A stretch of 64,000 bases of DNA from Mytilus trossulus. Its lineage: Eukaryota; Mollusca; Bivalvia; Mytilida; Mytilidae. Of the stretch, positions 34,131-47,144 are shown one piece after another. The notes under the pieces are model-generated. The model searched no databases, had not been told where the DNA came from, and saw only the letters and a list, made by a program, of their open reading frames with translations. The DNA is taken from the NCBI RefSeq assembly GCF_036588685.1, contig NC_086378.1, positions 81,609,127-81,673,126 of the forward strand, in the 5' to 3' direction. A program made the translations under genes and the position numbers. Position 1 is the first letter of the stretch; each line of letters begins with the position of its first letter.

Positions 34131-34975
34131 TATATTTTTTTGTTATCATTTTTATAGTAAGCAAACATTTGACTTTTACTCCATCATGTAACAATATACT
34201 TTTAATATATTTGAATTCTAATTTGCCAATCTGAAACGAATATAAAAATAATATGACAACACTGATTCGAACAAGTGACTGATGCTGTATTCACACCAAA
34301 CGCCGTGTACAGTAAACATGTTTACATTTGGTTTAATGTAATGTAGACTAGTTTCACATTAAATTTGTTCACATCTATACACCTTGTTTAGTTACCTGTG
34401 CATAAGATTTGTGCACACTTGTTAACTATATGTCATTAAAATGTTCATTACGTAGAACTGGATTCTTATTTTCGGACAACTTTTCTAGCAGTAGGGAACG
34501 ATCATTTAAAATTTAAAAAAAGGGGGATTGATTTTTTCACAATTTGATTAAAAAAAAATTGGGTCATACAGATGATTATAATAAACAAATATTTTGAATC
34601 CAAAGTTTCCCTATACATTATAGTTTCAAATATTGAATTGGTTCCATCGAAAACAAACTAAATATAAACTTTCGCGCGAGAAAAAAATTCTGACTCAGAA
34701 ACATCCCCCTTTTTTAAAGCAAAATGGTTGCTCCTTTATGAATGTAATTGAATTATCCGTATTTAGTTCTAATATAATCTTAAATCAATCATAATTCTAT
34801 CTCACTTTTGAATGATAGTTTTTCATATGTGACGTCATGCTGTTTCTAAATTTCATAAATTCAAATGTGGCATAACGTTTGTGCCTTTTCGCTATCGTAT
34901 GTGACGTCACATTTTTTTAATTACGTTGACGCCTGGACTGATTCGGGTGTGTCTATTCTGTGTTAAACTTAGCAT

Positions 34976-35490
34976 CGTGTATTCGGGTTTAGTTTTCTGT
35001 AATAAGTTAATACTTCAGTTTCATTCTATATATCTCTTTCATATTCATTTGTTAAAATTTACTGTTTGCAATGGCATGCATTGTTCTATATAATAAGGAT
35101 GTTCTTATCTCGGGCATAAAAACAATGCCGTATTTGGCAAAACCTTTTAAACTTTTGATCTTCAGTGCTTTACAACTTTGTACCCTTTTTACTTTCGATC
35201 TTTTATATCTGGGCGTTATATATTTGGGTTTAGTTTTTTGTAATTAGTTAATACTTCAGTTTCTTTATGTATATCTCTTTCATATTCATTTGATAAAATT
35301 TACTGTTTGCAATAGCATGAATTGTTCTATATAATAAGAATGTTCTTATCCCGGGCATAAAAACAATGCCGTATTTGGCGAAACCTTTTCAACTTTTTAT
35401 CTTCAGTGCTGTTCACCTTTGTACTTTTTTCACTTTCGATCTTTTATATCTTGGCGTCACTGGTGAGTCTTGTGTGGACAAGGCGCGTTT
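34976..35490 (+). repeat. 241-bp tandem duplication ending in a hammerhead-like relic
   Basis: Copy 1 (34,976 to about 35,217) and copy 2 (to about 35,458) share GTTAATACTTCAGTTTC, GCATAAAAACAATGCCGTAT and TTTCGATCTTTTATATCT. Copy 2 runs into GGCGTCA, CTGGTGA, GTC-TTGTGTG-GAC, AAGG, CGCG, a mutated repeat B hammerhead. At the end of copy 1 this segment is lost. The pair resembles tandem monomers of a hammerhead-bearing repeat. Confidence 0.75.
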
Positions 35491-35879
35491 TTGTCGTTTT
35501 GAATTTTAAACCTGATGCTTTTTGTTATCTATTAATCATTTTTTTTCTTTGTCTAATATGTTCTCCTATTTATTTGTATTGTAGTCCTGTAATATTATGT
35601 TGTCATTTCAATGTTATATTTAACTTTGCCATTAAAGTGCGAGGTTTGGCATGCCTCAAAACCAGGTTCAACCCCCACTTTTATTCCCCTTTAAAAGTGT
35701 CCTGTACTAAGTCAGGACGATGATCATTGTTAAATTATTGTTCGTTTCTGTGTGTTTTGCATTTTTACGTTGAGTCGTTTGTGTTTTCTCCTATTTTTGA
35801 GATATTGAGATAAGACGTGGCACGGTACTTGTCTATCCCAAATTCATGTATTTGGTTTTCATGTTATATTTGTTATTCT

Positions 35880-36060
35880 CGTGGTATTTTGTCTGATGCC
35901 TGGTCCGTTTCTCTGTGTATTGCGTTTCGGTGTTGTGTCGTTGTTCTCCACTTATATTTAATGCGTTTCCTTCGGATTTAGTTTGTTACCCCGATTTGTT
36001 TTTTGTCCATGGATTTATGAGTTTTGAACAGCGGTATACTACTGTTGCCTTTAGTTATAA
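35880..36060 (-). repeat. Dispersed repeat C, inverted copy
   Basis: TGTTGTGTCGTTGTTCTCCA, ATATTTAATGCGTTTCCTTC, GTTTGTTACCCCGATTTG and GAACAGCGGTATACTACTG are the reverse complements of blocks at 43.15-43.30 kb. ORFs across it are artefacts. Confidence 0.7.
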
Positions 36061-38180
36061 CACTTTTTTCAAGAATGCGAGAGAAATTTATAGCCAGTTT
36101 GCGTCTATCAAACAATGTTGTTTTTCTGTCAACGTCCTTTTTTCTAATACTTTACAGAATACGAAAAAGTAAAGTACGTACTTATTTCCCAGGCTACATA
36201 CAATCTTTATATCTACATATACTGTACTGTGAAGAGAAATGTGGTGCATCTACTGGTGACTATAATTCTCCGATACTATAGTCCGTATAGTAGTAATTAC
36301 TTTGGAACGGACATAACTGACCGTAGATGGATTTGACTTTTTTTTTTTGACGCCCTTTGCATTCGAATACAGGTGAAGCATTCTTCATTAAGGATAGTCT
36401 AGAAAAGTTGTAAGGACGCATGCCACTTATATATGCTTATTTATTTTTTTCTGCTGTTTAGTGACAGCTAAATAGATTAAACGTGTCCATTATTAGTTAC
36501 TAGTTATGAACATTACACGGGAATTATCCAACATTTTAGTCAATACGAACCCTTACCATTGCGTACCTCCCATTTAGTACTCTTATCATTTGGTACCTTG
36601 ATCATTTGGTACCTAGTACCTCATGGAACATGTATATGTATACCATTTCGTAACTGACGAAGCCTAAAATTCAGTTGTTGTCGTTTGTTTACATATTTGT
36701 TTTACATTCATATTTTGTCTATAAATAAGGCCCTCGTTTCACTATTGCTGTCAGGCGGTAGAGAAAATGCATAAAGCTTAAAAAATTAAAGCGCGTATAT
36801 AAGATTTTATTTAGGAATAAAGTATATAAATAAAATTTTATGAAATCTGTATAACTTTTTCAATATATTTTAAGTAAGAGCTAACGCTTTTTACAAGTGC
36901 TCCCTAATCAAACTAAATATGGCTCATTTGTTGAATCTAGAAGTACTCCGACTATTATTTTAAAATTAAAAAAAATAGTATTGCTGATTTCAAAACCCAT
37001 TGATATACGATCTATTAAAATTGGTACAAAATTCCTAGATACTAAACAATTTGATACTATGCGGGTCTTTTAATATAGGTAATCATTTTAAGGTATACAC
37101 AAAACGTTCACAGTATTTATCAACAGAAGGACTGTTTACTGAAAAAGCAAAATGTACGAAAACGTCACCATGCGACGTCATCAAAACGTATCTTTTTAAA
37201 ATAAGCAAACACAATATATTATAAGTACCCATTTCGTAAAAAATGAAGAGTAAGCATGGACTAATATCCAATTGTTCAAAATATTTGAAGAAATTAAACA
37301 AAAGCTCGGTTATAATCCTTTTGACGATGTGAATTTAAGCATGGATGAAATTTGGGTACTCCTCATAACAGAATCATGGATAGTTTGGAGGTTGATTCAA
37401 ACTCATTTTTTATGACTCAATATGGATTAAAAATCAAATTGGTGTACCTATACAATAAAAAAGGAAAGGGCTACAAAATAAACAAAAAGATTTCTTGAAA
37501 AAACTGTCAAATAGGTGCAATTTGGGTACCGTCACATTAATTGGTTAGTGTTTTTTTTTATATTCGATATTTAGTCCTTCCGACGTTAACCGATTAACCG
37601 GTAAACCGTTGACATCAGTAATATGTAGTATTAGCAAAATAAAGCAACACACCAATATGATAAGTGTGTTTTGAATTATAAATGAACATTTTATTCCACT
37701 TTTGTTACAAACTGTAAACGACACGAAAGAAATGTAAAGAACATTCAAACTCATAAGTAGAAGAAAAAAAACAACATCATGGGGGAAAAAACCCGAAAAA
37801 GACCAAAAGACATACAACAAGACAGAATTAACCACAGACTAAAACTTCAGAGTAGACAATGTAAACCAGGTCGGATCCCAACTTTTGTTAGAAGAGTTAG
37901 TGATTATTGTTCCTCACGTGACACCCGTTATGTTGCTCGTGAACGTTCAAATTATGATTAATCTTAATCGCTGGGTCAAATACTAGTAAAAGTGGACGGG
38001 GTTGTGGTTACGACAATTTGAAAAATATCCATCGTCATATGAGAAACAGATATTTGTGTAAATTAAAAAAAAATGTGAAGACGTACTTGAAATTTCTTCT
38101 AGATTATCTACAACTATTTGTATATATTTATTGTAATTTAGAGCGTCGGAACATGGACTTTATGATACCTCTGCAGGTCG
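36061..38180. other. Non-coding, nothing supported
   Basis: A small palindrome-rich patch at 36,555-36,620 repeats ATCATTTGGTACCT twice. ORFs at 37.08-37.96 kb overlap on both strands and are not credited. Confidence 0.45.
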
Positions 38181-38189
38181 ACTATCAGT

Positions 38190-38450
38190 CCCTTAGTATA
38201 CCATCACTTTAGTAGTCACTACTTCGGTACTGACAAGATCATTAACGAACCTTTCTAAAATTGCTCGTTTAAAATAAAGAAGCTTAGATTTCATCTTCGT
38301 AATGCATAACGGAAGTTGTCCTTAGATTGATATGGCTATATATCCTCAGCTGTTTGGGTTCATACACATTATTGGCTTTAACATGTTAGACTTTGAGCAT
38401 TCCAGGTGAAGGTGAGATTGAAGAAAAACGCCTTGGACAAAATGAACTTT
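38190..38450 (+). repeat. Second hammerhead-like family, copy c (decayed)
   Basis: Begins with TAGTATACCATCACTTTAGT and AGTCACTACTTCGG, related to the 27.94 kb block of repeat B. It continues through CCTCAGCTGTTTGGGTTCAT and ends GAGCATTC, CAGGTGA, a short loop and GAAAAACGCC. This links the two hammerhead families by a shared 5' part. The core is mutated. Confidence 0.4.
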
Positions 38451-41173
38451 TTAACTTGTTGATTTCATTTATCATTGTCTTGTGGTGATAAAAGAAGATT
38501 GAATGTTTCCCTTGAATGAAAATCAACATACACAAGAATCAGCAAAGATAATATAAAAACGATATCAGAAAATAATATGATTGAACCAGAGGTGCTCGGT
38601 AAGCCGATTTAATGCTTTATTTTTCAATAAAACAAATGTCCAATATAAATCTGATATGAATTCTGTTGCAGACGTGACCTGCGTCTTCAGTTCAAAATAA
38701 TCAAGATATGCCAAACAAAAAAGTTCCAGACTATTTTCGATATATAAACATATATTTACTGTCCTATGGAGAGCAACAGAGATTGAATGCATCCCTTGTT
38801 AATTATAAAATATATACTCTAATCAGTACAAAGGAATATAAAGACGGGGTCAGAAAAAAATAGTATGATTATTGTTCAATCCTCAGGGAATAGGTAAGCT
38901 AAACGTATATTGAAAATCAAAACAAATATATTACGGCCAAGCAGAGGGCCTTCGTATCGGTGGAGGAAAAACATGATGATGCATATTCTATCAACACAAA
39001 GAAGTGATGACATATCTTTGCTAGGAGAACAAAAATGTTGTCCAATGACCAATATTTTTCTATATAACCAGAGCTCAAATAAAATAACAATACTTTTAGC
39101 CTGTCGATAGTAAATGCGGGTTTGTGAAAAGATAGAACAGAAAGTTTGGCATTGTAACATTTAACAGGACAGACATACAAGTAAACTCTACTCATGGCTA
39201 CAAATGCATATCATATTGAGTAAAAATTATGCTTTTATTTTTATCATGTTGTAGAGGTTTTTGGTCAACATTTTTTTTATACCGCAAAGAAATATTATTG
39301 ATTCAATTAGAAGATTGTCAAATGCATGTGGCTTTTTTTTTTTTTATTAATTTTACCGTCTACAAAGGTGGGTTTTCCTTGTTGTCATGATCGGGCACGG
39401 AAACAGTAATTATTAACAATAGTTTGCTGTAAAAAGGAACCACGATGCGTATAACATTATTTGATATAGAAAATTATCTTATACGATAATGGATATTCAA
39501 TCAATTGAACCATTGACGGATTGATGGTGCATGTTTCCAATTTTACCGTCAGCAAACGTGTATATAAACTTTATCATATTGCACCCGTAGTCGATTTTGT
39601 CAAAACAATAATATAACAAAACTATTTGTCTAAATGTTTGACAGAACTTACAAATTGCACTTTAACAGGCTTTATAGAAGTAATAATCATATCCCAGTTA
39701 AACTGTTAATTTTCTATCTGAATACTTTTTCATATTTTCCCAAATTCATAGTTATTGACAAAGAATTAAGGTGTGTAATGTCTTGATTATGGAAATATGA
39801 AAATAATTTGTCTTGCTTAGCTAGAAGATGAATTTTGTGTTATTTGGAAAATGATTTCAATGAACTCACAAGTGTTACGTTACAAGATCAGGCCAACCTA
39901 TTCTTAACTAAACGTTTTTTTAAGCCCTGAGACTGAAGCATTTTTGTCCCTGGAATGTAAGCGACTGTACTAAGTTATCTAATAGACATGATGCGGTAGA
40001 CGCAATACATTTTTGCCATATATTTTTTGCAAATCAATTAATGTTTCATCAATAATTTATTAGACACTTGTGTCTTATTATGTCTTGTATATTATTGCGT
40101 CATAAGTCAAATATCATGGTTATAGAAAATTTATTATTTTTTAAACCTAAAATACAAGACTGTTCATAATCGTGTTTATGAGCTAGGAAATAGTGTCTTC
40201 AGTATTGACCCAAATGACAGTTTGATAGGCATTGAGATAATGATTTAATTATGTTTTCTACAAGAACAACCAAACTTTAAAATCAGATCTTTATATATAT
40301 GGAAGAATTTAGTAAAAGTTTTTAAGTAATTTGTTGTGATAAAACCCCTGACTTGAATTAACAAGATTACGTTCATTAAAATCTTACACATCACAACATA
40401 CATTGACATAGAGAACGAGATAAAATATAAACACCGTAGAGGATGCCAAAGACAACTAAACATCCCAAAAAGGGTAAAATTAACAAAAGTGAACGAAAAA
40501 TCGTCTTTTAGTGTGGCGTTTCCCCTGATATCTGAAATATCTAAATGTAGGAAAAGAAAACTATAAGCATCTGCATTTGATTTATTTAAAGACAGATCCT
40601 TTTGGTAAATTTTGACATGTACAGTATATTGGGAAAATTCTTAATTATTTAAAGGAATAATATCATCAAGATAACGGTAAGTGCTTTGTTGAATTTATCT
40701 ATTAAATGCAATTAAGACGTTTCTTTACTAAGATTAATCATAAAGTGTGAATCATAAAAGCACAAAACAAAGTCTGATATTAAAGAAGCACAATAAGTGC
40801 CCATAAAATTGTACCTAATCTGTCGATAAAGGTTGTTGTCGAAACGTACATAGATATAATCAAAGAGAAAATTAACAGTTTAAATCATCTCAACACACCT
40901 CCAGTAAGTATATCTAGCATATCGTTAGAGAAAAGGCTTTCATATAAGTTTAAAAAATGTCAACAAAATTAAAAGGACCAGTAAAAGCACGAAGCATATC
41001 TAAAACATTCAAAGATATTTTTACACTCCAAATTAGGTTAATTTCACTATTTTCGTATAATTCAATACACAGGTTAATCATTAACTGGATTGTGGTGTAG
41101 GTTAGGTATTCAATACATAGTAGGGTCCTTCAAATGTCCAGAATAGGCCTGTGATGTGGTAATGACATGTTTC
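38451..41173. other. Non-coding, AT-rich, nothing supported
   Basis: Two loosely similar stretches about 286 bp apart (from 38,497 and 38,783, each TTGAATGnnTCCCTTG...) may be an old duplication. The three overlapping ORFs at 38.9-39.2 kb are not convincing. Confidence 0.45.
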
Positions 41174-41547
41174 TTTACAATAATTACATTAGATGTATGT
41201 TTCATTATAATACGTTATTCTGATTGGCTAATTGCACATCACATGTTATTCCGTAAGCAATTGCATGAGACATTAACATTCCATTCATGATGACACGAGG
41301 TCCCACAATAAAGTGCACATGTGAATTTAAAAATTAAACTTCATGAAAATCGTGTTTTTATAATCCTAGCTAAAAAATGTAATTATATGTATTGAATGCT
41401 TCTTTTTGTAACTTTATAGGGTTGTAAAAGCGTTGACCGTGCGTACATTTTTAGAATGAAGCGCTTCCGCGCTTCATACAAAATGTACTTCGGTCAACGC
41501 TTTTACACCCCAATAAATTTACAAAAAAAAGCATTCAATTCTTAAAT
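41174..41547 (+). mobile_element. Foldback repeat, copy 3 (best preserved)
   Basis: Same order as the 19.6 kb copies: AATTACATTAGATGTATGTT, ATTCTGATTGGCTAA, ATGATGACACGAGGTCCCAC, AATAAAGTGCACATGTGAAT. The 3' half (41,391-41,539) is a long inverted repeat with arms of about 70 nt around GCGCTTCCGCGC; mismatches are few. Confidence 0.75.
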
Positions 41548-43144
41548 ATGACTTAAAAAGTACAAGGGGACTATTTGTCAAGGTTACAATGTTTTATAAT
41601 TAATGCTGGTACTACTGGTATTCATGTGTTATCTATTACTCAGTTTAAGTATGACTACGGTAATTTGATTTCTACTGTTTAATCGCTATTTTCATCCATG
41701 GTTATTGCTTCGTCTGGTATTTTTCCTCGCCCTGAATGGATGAATTGTACTTTACTCTGCAAACATAAATCCAACAAAGCCATATTGACTTCCTTAATTT
41801 CCTGACAAATAACAAATAGATATATATTTAGTACCAACATCAATTATTGAATAATTGTAACCTTGACTCGGAGTTCCCTAGTACTTATTAAATTGATAAG
41901 TGATATTTCCTATGGACGCCCTCGATCAGAACGGAAATAGATCAAGAACAAAAGAGCCAAAAATGTTCTACAAAGAAACTATTAATTTCATAACCTAACA
42001 AGGAAAATCTCTGAGACATCATTTGAGAAACTTGCAGTTTCAGTATTAATGCAAATTCTAAATACTTCTTATACACATCACTATGCCAATCTCAATGCAG
42101 ATGAATTATCTCACATGGAACCTGTGTATCAATGACACATCAAGACCCTACCCCGCTCCGAAAACTGTGAGTAGAGTAAGCTTAAGAATTTCGACCTGTT
42201 TTTGAATTAGATATATAAGCTTATATTGATACTCTTTGTTTAAGTGCCAGTCTTTGAAAGAATCAGGCAATTTAGGTAAAAATCAAAACTTGATAAGAAA
42301 AAAACCACCGAGCTTATCATGCTATTTAATACTAACCATCACCCTGAGTTAAAACATATTAGTTTTTCTTTTGTGTGTGTCTGGTAATATCAAATAACTT
42401 AGTTAGAAAATTGGTTAGATTGATACCAAATTATAGAGTTATCTCTCCTTATTCGTTAATTTCCAATGCATTTCAACCAAATCTATCTTCTATTACCAGA
42501 ACAGAAAACGGAAATGAATGTTATTTTTGTGCATAACTACATATTATGAACTGAAATCAATGTCAAGTTGGGTGGGGGTTTTTGGTCATGTTTTCACCAC
42601 TGCCTGATTCATAGGCAGACTGGCACTTAAGTTTTGGGCGAAATGCATCCTTTTTATACTATACAAAATGCAGGATCTTTTATGTGTGCTGGAATAGATT
42701 CCATTCTGAATTTTATCAATCATGTTCTTATATTCAGTATCCGGACATAACATACTCCCCTGTTTAATAGAATTGAGAATTTTCAACTTGCTCTGCCCAA
42801 ATTGAATGGTTTTCGGACTACATGAAGATAATGATTAAAGAATTTGGAAGATAAGAATTTCTGCTCATCGTAAAAAGCAAAAAAAAAAAGAAAAAAGAAA
42901 AAGAAAATTCAGAACAATGTATATACAAAAACAGCGGTATACTACCGTAGCCTTTATCCAGAGTGTCATTCAGATCCATAAACTAATAAATGTGTTTTAA
43001 AACCGTAGTTGTTATGGGAGGATCTTTCCTTGACAAAAAAAAACCCCAATCTCTTTACATATTTCGATGGAAGTTTTAATTAAAACGTTGAAAATATGAA
43101 AACTGAAAATCGTTGTTTGCAATATTCTTACTCGATTCATGTAA
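41548..43144. other. Non-coding, nothing supported
   Basis: AT-rich. An A/AAAG-rich tract lies at 42,876-42,905. No coding signal and no repeat partner in the window. Confidence 0.5.
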
Positions 43145-43310
43145 TTTTGATAGATAAAGGCAACAGTAGTATACCGCTGTTCAAAACTCATAAATCCATG
43201 GACAAAAAACAAAATCGGGGTAACAAACCAAAACCGAGCTCAACGCATTAAATATAAGAAGAGACCAACGACACAACACCGAAACGAAATTGATAGAACG
43301 CACCGTGTTA
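43145..43310 (+). repeat. Dispersed repeat C
   Basis: CAACAGTAGTATACCGCTGT, TCATAAATCCATGGACAAAA, AAATCGGGGTAACAAACC and ACGCATTAAATATAAGAAG, close to the 22.7 kb copy. Confidence 0.7.
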
Positions 43311-44365
43311 AAAAACGTGCTCAAAAATTGAGAATACAAACACACAGTATTCAAAGAACCTGGTAACAAAAATTTAAACCGAGATAAAAACAAAACGAAA
43401 AAAAATCCTCCACTGAACTTTAATATTTTCAAAAGAGCCTCGAGCACAACAAACTGACTTACACAATGTCTTTTGATCCACTTTCAACAAATTCCGCTGT
43501 ATATCTACGATAAATTTTCAATCATGGGTAAACTGATAAGACCTTAATAGAGTATTCTTTAAAACATTTACCCTATCTAATAACTTCTAATTCATGAAAT
43601 AAATCTTCAAATCTTGGACCAGAATGCCATCATGACGAAACACTATTTTATATAAATAATTTCAACAATAAATTTTGATTTTGCCGGGAATCCCGAAAAA
43701 AAATATACAGTGATTGACGTGGTTATTATCAATTTTTATAAAACTAAAAAAAATACACTTATTTTCAATAGGGTTTCCATAATGCCCGCGTCACACTGTC
43801 CCGATTTTTATAAACGATGGACACCCGAATGCGAAAATTGTAAGTTCGTACGAAGTTGTTCCCGATCTCGTTAAAATATAAAAAAAGTGACCGAAGCAAG
43901 TACGCTGAATAACGAAGTCTATACGATGGTGTCGAAATTATATACGATAGCAAAAGATGGACATACGAAGGTTAACCGAAGACGGGTATTTAAGCTTCAT
44001 ATTTCAGCCGAAGCCTACACGATGGATAAGAATGATGGCGCGATGGCCATACGATGTCTTAAGGACGTCATGTACAGCTTACGGTGCATTTAAATTATAT
44101 GCCGAAGGCATCACGCGTTTTAAAATGTTTGATCAATATTGAATATATTATATTTTACATTTCATTTCTGGTTTAATCATAAGACGGAAGACCGTGGGCT
44201 TGAAGGGAAAAACTTGACTCTGAGCCTCTGCATATAATGCCATCAAAATCAGGGAGAGGGAGAGGAAGAGGAAAAGGGAGGGGTATGAGTCTAGCAGGAA
44301 AGAACAAGACCATGCATGGCGGGAAAACGATCTTTTTGTCAAATTCTTATAAAACTTAGTTTATT

Positions 44366-44895
44366 ATCCCCTCGCCTAATACATGTAAGTTGCGTGTAGA
44401 TAGAATTGTTATTGACACTCTAGAACCAAAAATGCTCAAAACTTGGTATGGTGTTACTCGTTAAGAATAGCTTAAGCGCTATTGACTTTAAAGTTTATAG
44501 GTAAAGGTCACAGTGGCAGTTGTAATACACGGCAATACCACCCTTGTGGACACTCTAAAACCAATATGCTTCAAAAGATTTTAACCACATTTGGTATATT
44601 GTTCCTCCTTGTAATGATCTGACATTTTTTACGTTCAAGGCCAAAGGTCAAGGTCATGCAGATGGACTTGTTTTTTCTCATTGAAATAGCATAATACACA
44701 GGAAATTGGTTGCTCCTTTTTGTATCTGCTGGTTCTAAAGACAATATTAAAGGTATTTCCAGTTACTGAATGTTTTGGTTGATTTCTAAAAAAATAGTTT
44801 CAAATATGCATATTCAATTTACCATTTTCTGCATGTGTCATATACAAATATAGTGTCCATATTTGTCCCCAATATGTTACATACGAGGGGATGCC
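44366..44895. mobile_element. Small nested repeat with short inverted ends
   Basis: Left end ATCCCCTCG and right end CGAGGGGAT are inverted. The interior has two similar halves (GACACTCTAGAACCAAAAAT near 44,415 and GACACTCTAAAACCAATATG near 44,548) and AAGGTCAAGGTCAT-type sequence. It has no ORF. Confidence 0.4.
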
Positions 44896-45389
44896 ACGCT
44901 CGGCATTGCCTTTTTTGAACTGTAAAATGTTTGCACTACCCTGAATAATCACGCATGTTTACTGATCTATCTTAAAGGCAAGGTAATGAGTTCGTTGATC
45001 CCTTTTTTTTTTAAAAAAAAGCTCTTTCCAGGAGAATATCTTAATAATATAGACAAAAAAAAAGGATGTGGGGAAGGCAAAAAATGCGGCAAAATATGAC
45101 ATATATAGAAAACAAAATGGTTATGAAGTAAACATTCGTATGACAACAACTCAGACGATACATAAAAAATCAGAATAATGAAGAAAAAGTTGGCTTCCCT
45201 ATATACGTGTGCAGTGTTGGTGTACGAGGCGCGTTTATGATTTCCATTATATTGCCTGATATAAAAAATTGACAAAAAATAATATTTTAATTGTTAAAGT
45301 AAATCCTGAGCCTGTCAAAGCTGCTCTTCCCGTTCCATTTGAATCAATAGAAACAACGCTGTCGCCTTTCTTATTCTCATAGAGTCATA

Positions 45390-46600
45390 TGATAAGATAA
45401 GATAATTTTTATTAACCAATCATGGTGCCCAAAATTTGAGCTATACAATCAAATGAATGAATTACAAAATAAAGCACAGAAAATGATTAGAATGATTAAA
45501 GTACATTTAGATAACAAAAAAAAACAAAAACAACACATGAATACACATTTACACTAATTAACTTGATATAAACCAAGTTATTGACAAAACATAGTTGTTA
45601 TGGGTGCCACTGTGACCTGGAGAAATAACATAATTCTTTATAGTACTAGGTCTATGGGAGACAACTCCTGATCAATTTTATTTCCTATTATTATATATCA
45701 ATCTATATTTTTCTTCTATTTATTTATTTATTGATTATTTTTTTTTAAACAACAATATTTTCTATAATTTTCTTTCGTTCTTCAAAAAGGGAGTGCAATA
45801 AATTAGATAAGTTTGAAGTTACAAACAAATCTTCAGATGAAAGAATTCAAACAAATTTCATTTCATCAGATAATCTTGAAAAATTTTTGAATTTGGAATT
45901 TAAATTAGATAGATGTTGAGATCGAGTATCTTTTAGAACAGGACATTTTAAAAGAAAATGTAGTTCGTCTTCAACTGCGTTCTTACATAGCTTACACTTT
46001 CTGTCTTCAGCTTTAATCCCAAAATACCTCCCTCTTTCAATTTCAAGATCATGACAGCTAGTTCTAAATTTTGTGATTATTTGCCTGTCTTTTTTTGAAT
46101 TCATTTTTAAATATGGTTCAAACATAAAAATATTTTTAAATTTTCTGTAAGTTCTTAATTTATTGCCAGATTGTACATTAGTACACTTCCCAGAATTGCT
46201 TTCTAAACTAGCTAACCAGCTTTCTTTAAATTTAATAGTTAAAGATGTTTTTACCTTTTTTAGAATATGGTTTTGTTTAAAGTTTGACTGGTTAACAAAT
46301 AGATATTCTAAGTCTAGAAATTTAAATATATGTTTAATACTTCCTATCCAAGATTCCTGGTTATGTTTGTCCATAGAATGAGACAGATTTATGGCTTCCC
46401 TTAGAATAATATTTGAAGGTTCAATATCTTTCATAAGATGGATCCAATATTTTATCATATTCATTATTACATAATATAGTGTAGGGAGTGAACCTAGTTC
46501 TCCTCTACATGCCATATTTGATGTTTTTATGTTAACTCCAAGTGAATATGATATGAGCTCTATGTATTGTGAACGTTTTTTTTTAACTCGTATTAGACTG
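45390..46600 (-). pseudogene. 5'-truncated LINE: C-terminal region after the RT domain
   Basis: An open frame runs leftwards from about 46,600 to 45,847; the ATG-started part (46,515) gives 222 residues. It begins in SYSLGVNIKTSNMACRGELG, the L-G-V...S-N...G-E-L-G block that follows the RT domain in many non-LTR elements. It ends with a zinc-finger-like CKLCKNAVEDELHFLLKCP typical of their C termini. The RT itself is absent. Downstream the minus strand ends in a TTATC repeat (45,390-45,405), a usual LINE 3' tail. It is a dead-on-arrival insertion inside the TIR element. Confidence 0.7.
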
Positions 46601-47144
46601 ACCAGCGCATATCGCGCATGGCACTTTAAATGTATTTTAGCGCAAAACTAACTTACAATTAGCTGGATTTATTGCCGTCGTAGTTCCATCTTGTCGCCTT
46701 CGTAATTTTATTCGATGGCAACACGACGGGATTACGAGGTCTTCACGAAGGCGTGTTGCCATCGTAATACCTTCGGGTAGCTTTGTGATTCATTCGTGTA
46801 GACATCGTAATGTCAAAATTGCCCGATGGAAATGATGGAAACACGAATGCAATACGATGTGCAAAGGTGCATTCCCGGTGACATTATGATGGTGAGGATG
46901 GTGATACGAACTCAATACGAACCCTCAACATCGGACGCACCTTCGGAGATTTTTTAACATGTTAAAAAATTTAGAACCCTTCCCGAAGTTGTCCCCGAAG
47001 GCTAGACAAAGTAGCCGGTGGTTCTAGGATGGTTAAAGATTGCACTACGAGAAGCCCGATCTGGAAACGATGAGTCCCGATTTTGAAAATTTCCATAATC
47101 GTGTTGCCATCGGCGTAAAAATCGGGACAGTGTGACGCGGGCAT

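Larger units (their letters stand above)
43782..47144. mobile_element. TIR DNA element with nested insertions
   Basis: ATGCCCGCGTCACACTGTCC plus CGATTTTTA at 43,782-43,810 is matched perfectly by the reverse complement of 47,116-47,144 (29 bp). If the element begins at TGCCCG, TAA flanks both sides, a possible 3-bp target duplication. Subterminal regions (43.81-44.15 and 46.6-47.1 kb) are full of CGATGG and CGAAGG motifs. The 3.36-kb interval contains a smaller element (44.37-44.90) and a LINE fragment (45.39-46.60), so the original element was probably under 1.5 kb and non-autonomous. The superfamily is uncertain; a TAA duplication would suit PIF/Harbinger. Confidence 0.7.

Noticed and set aside
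38171-38183. CTGCAGGTCGACT, identical to part of a common cloning polylinker
   Set aside because: The flanks are not vector sequence, and the block lies in a stretch related to mussel repeat B, so contamination is unlikely; chance match.
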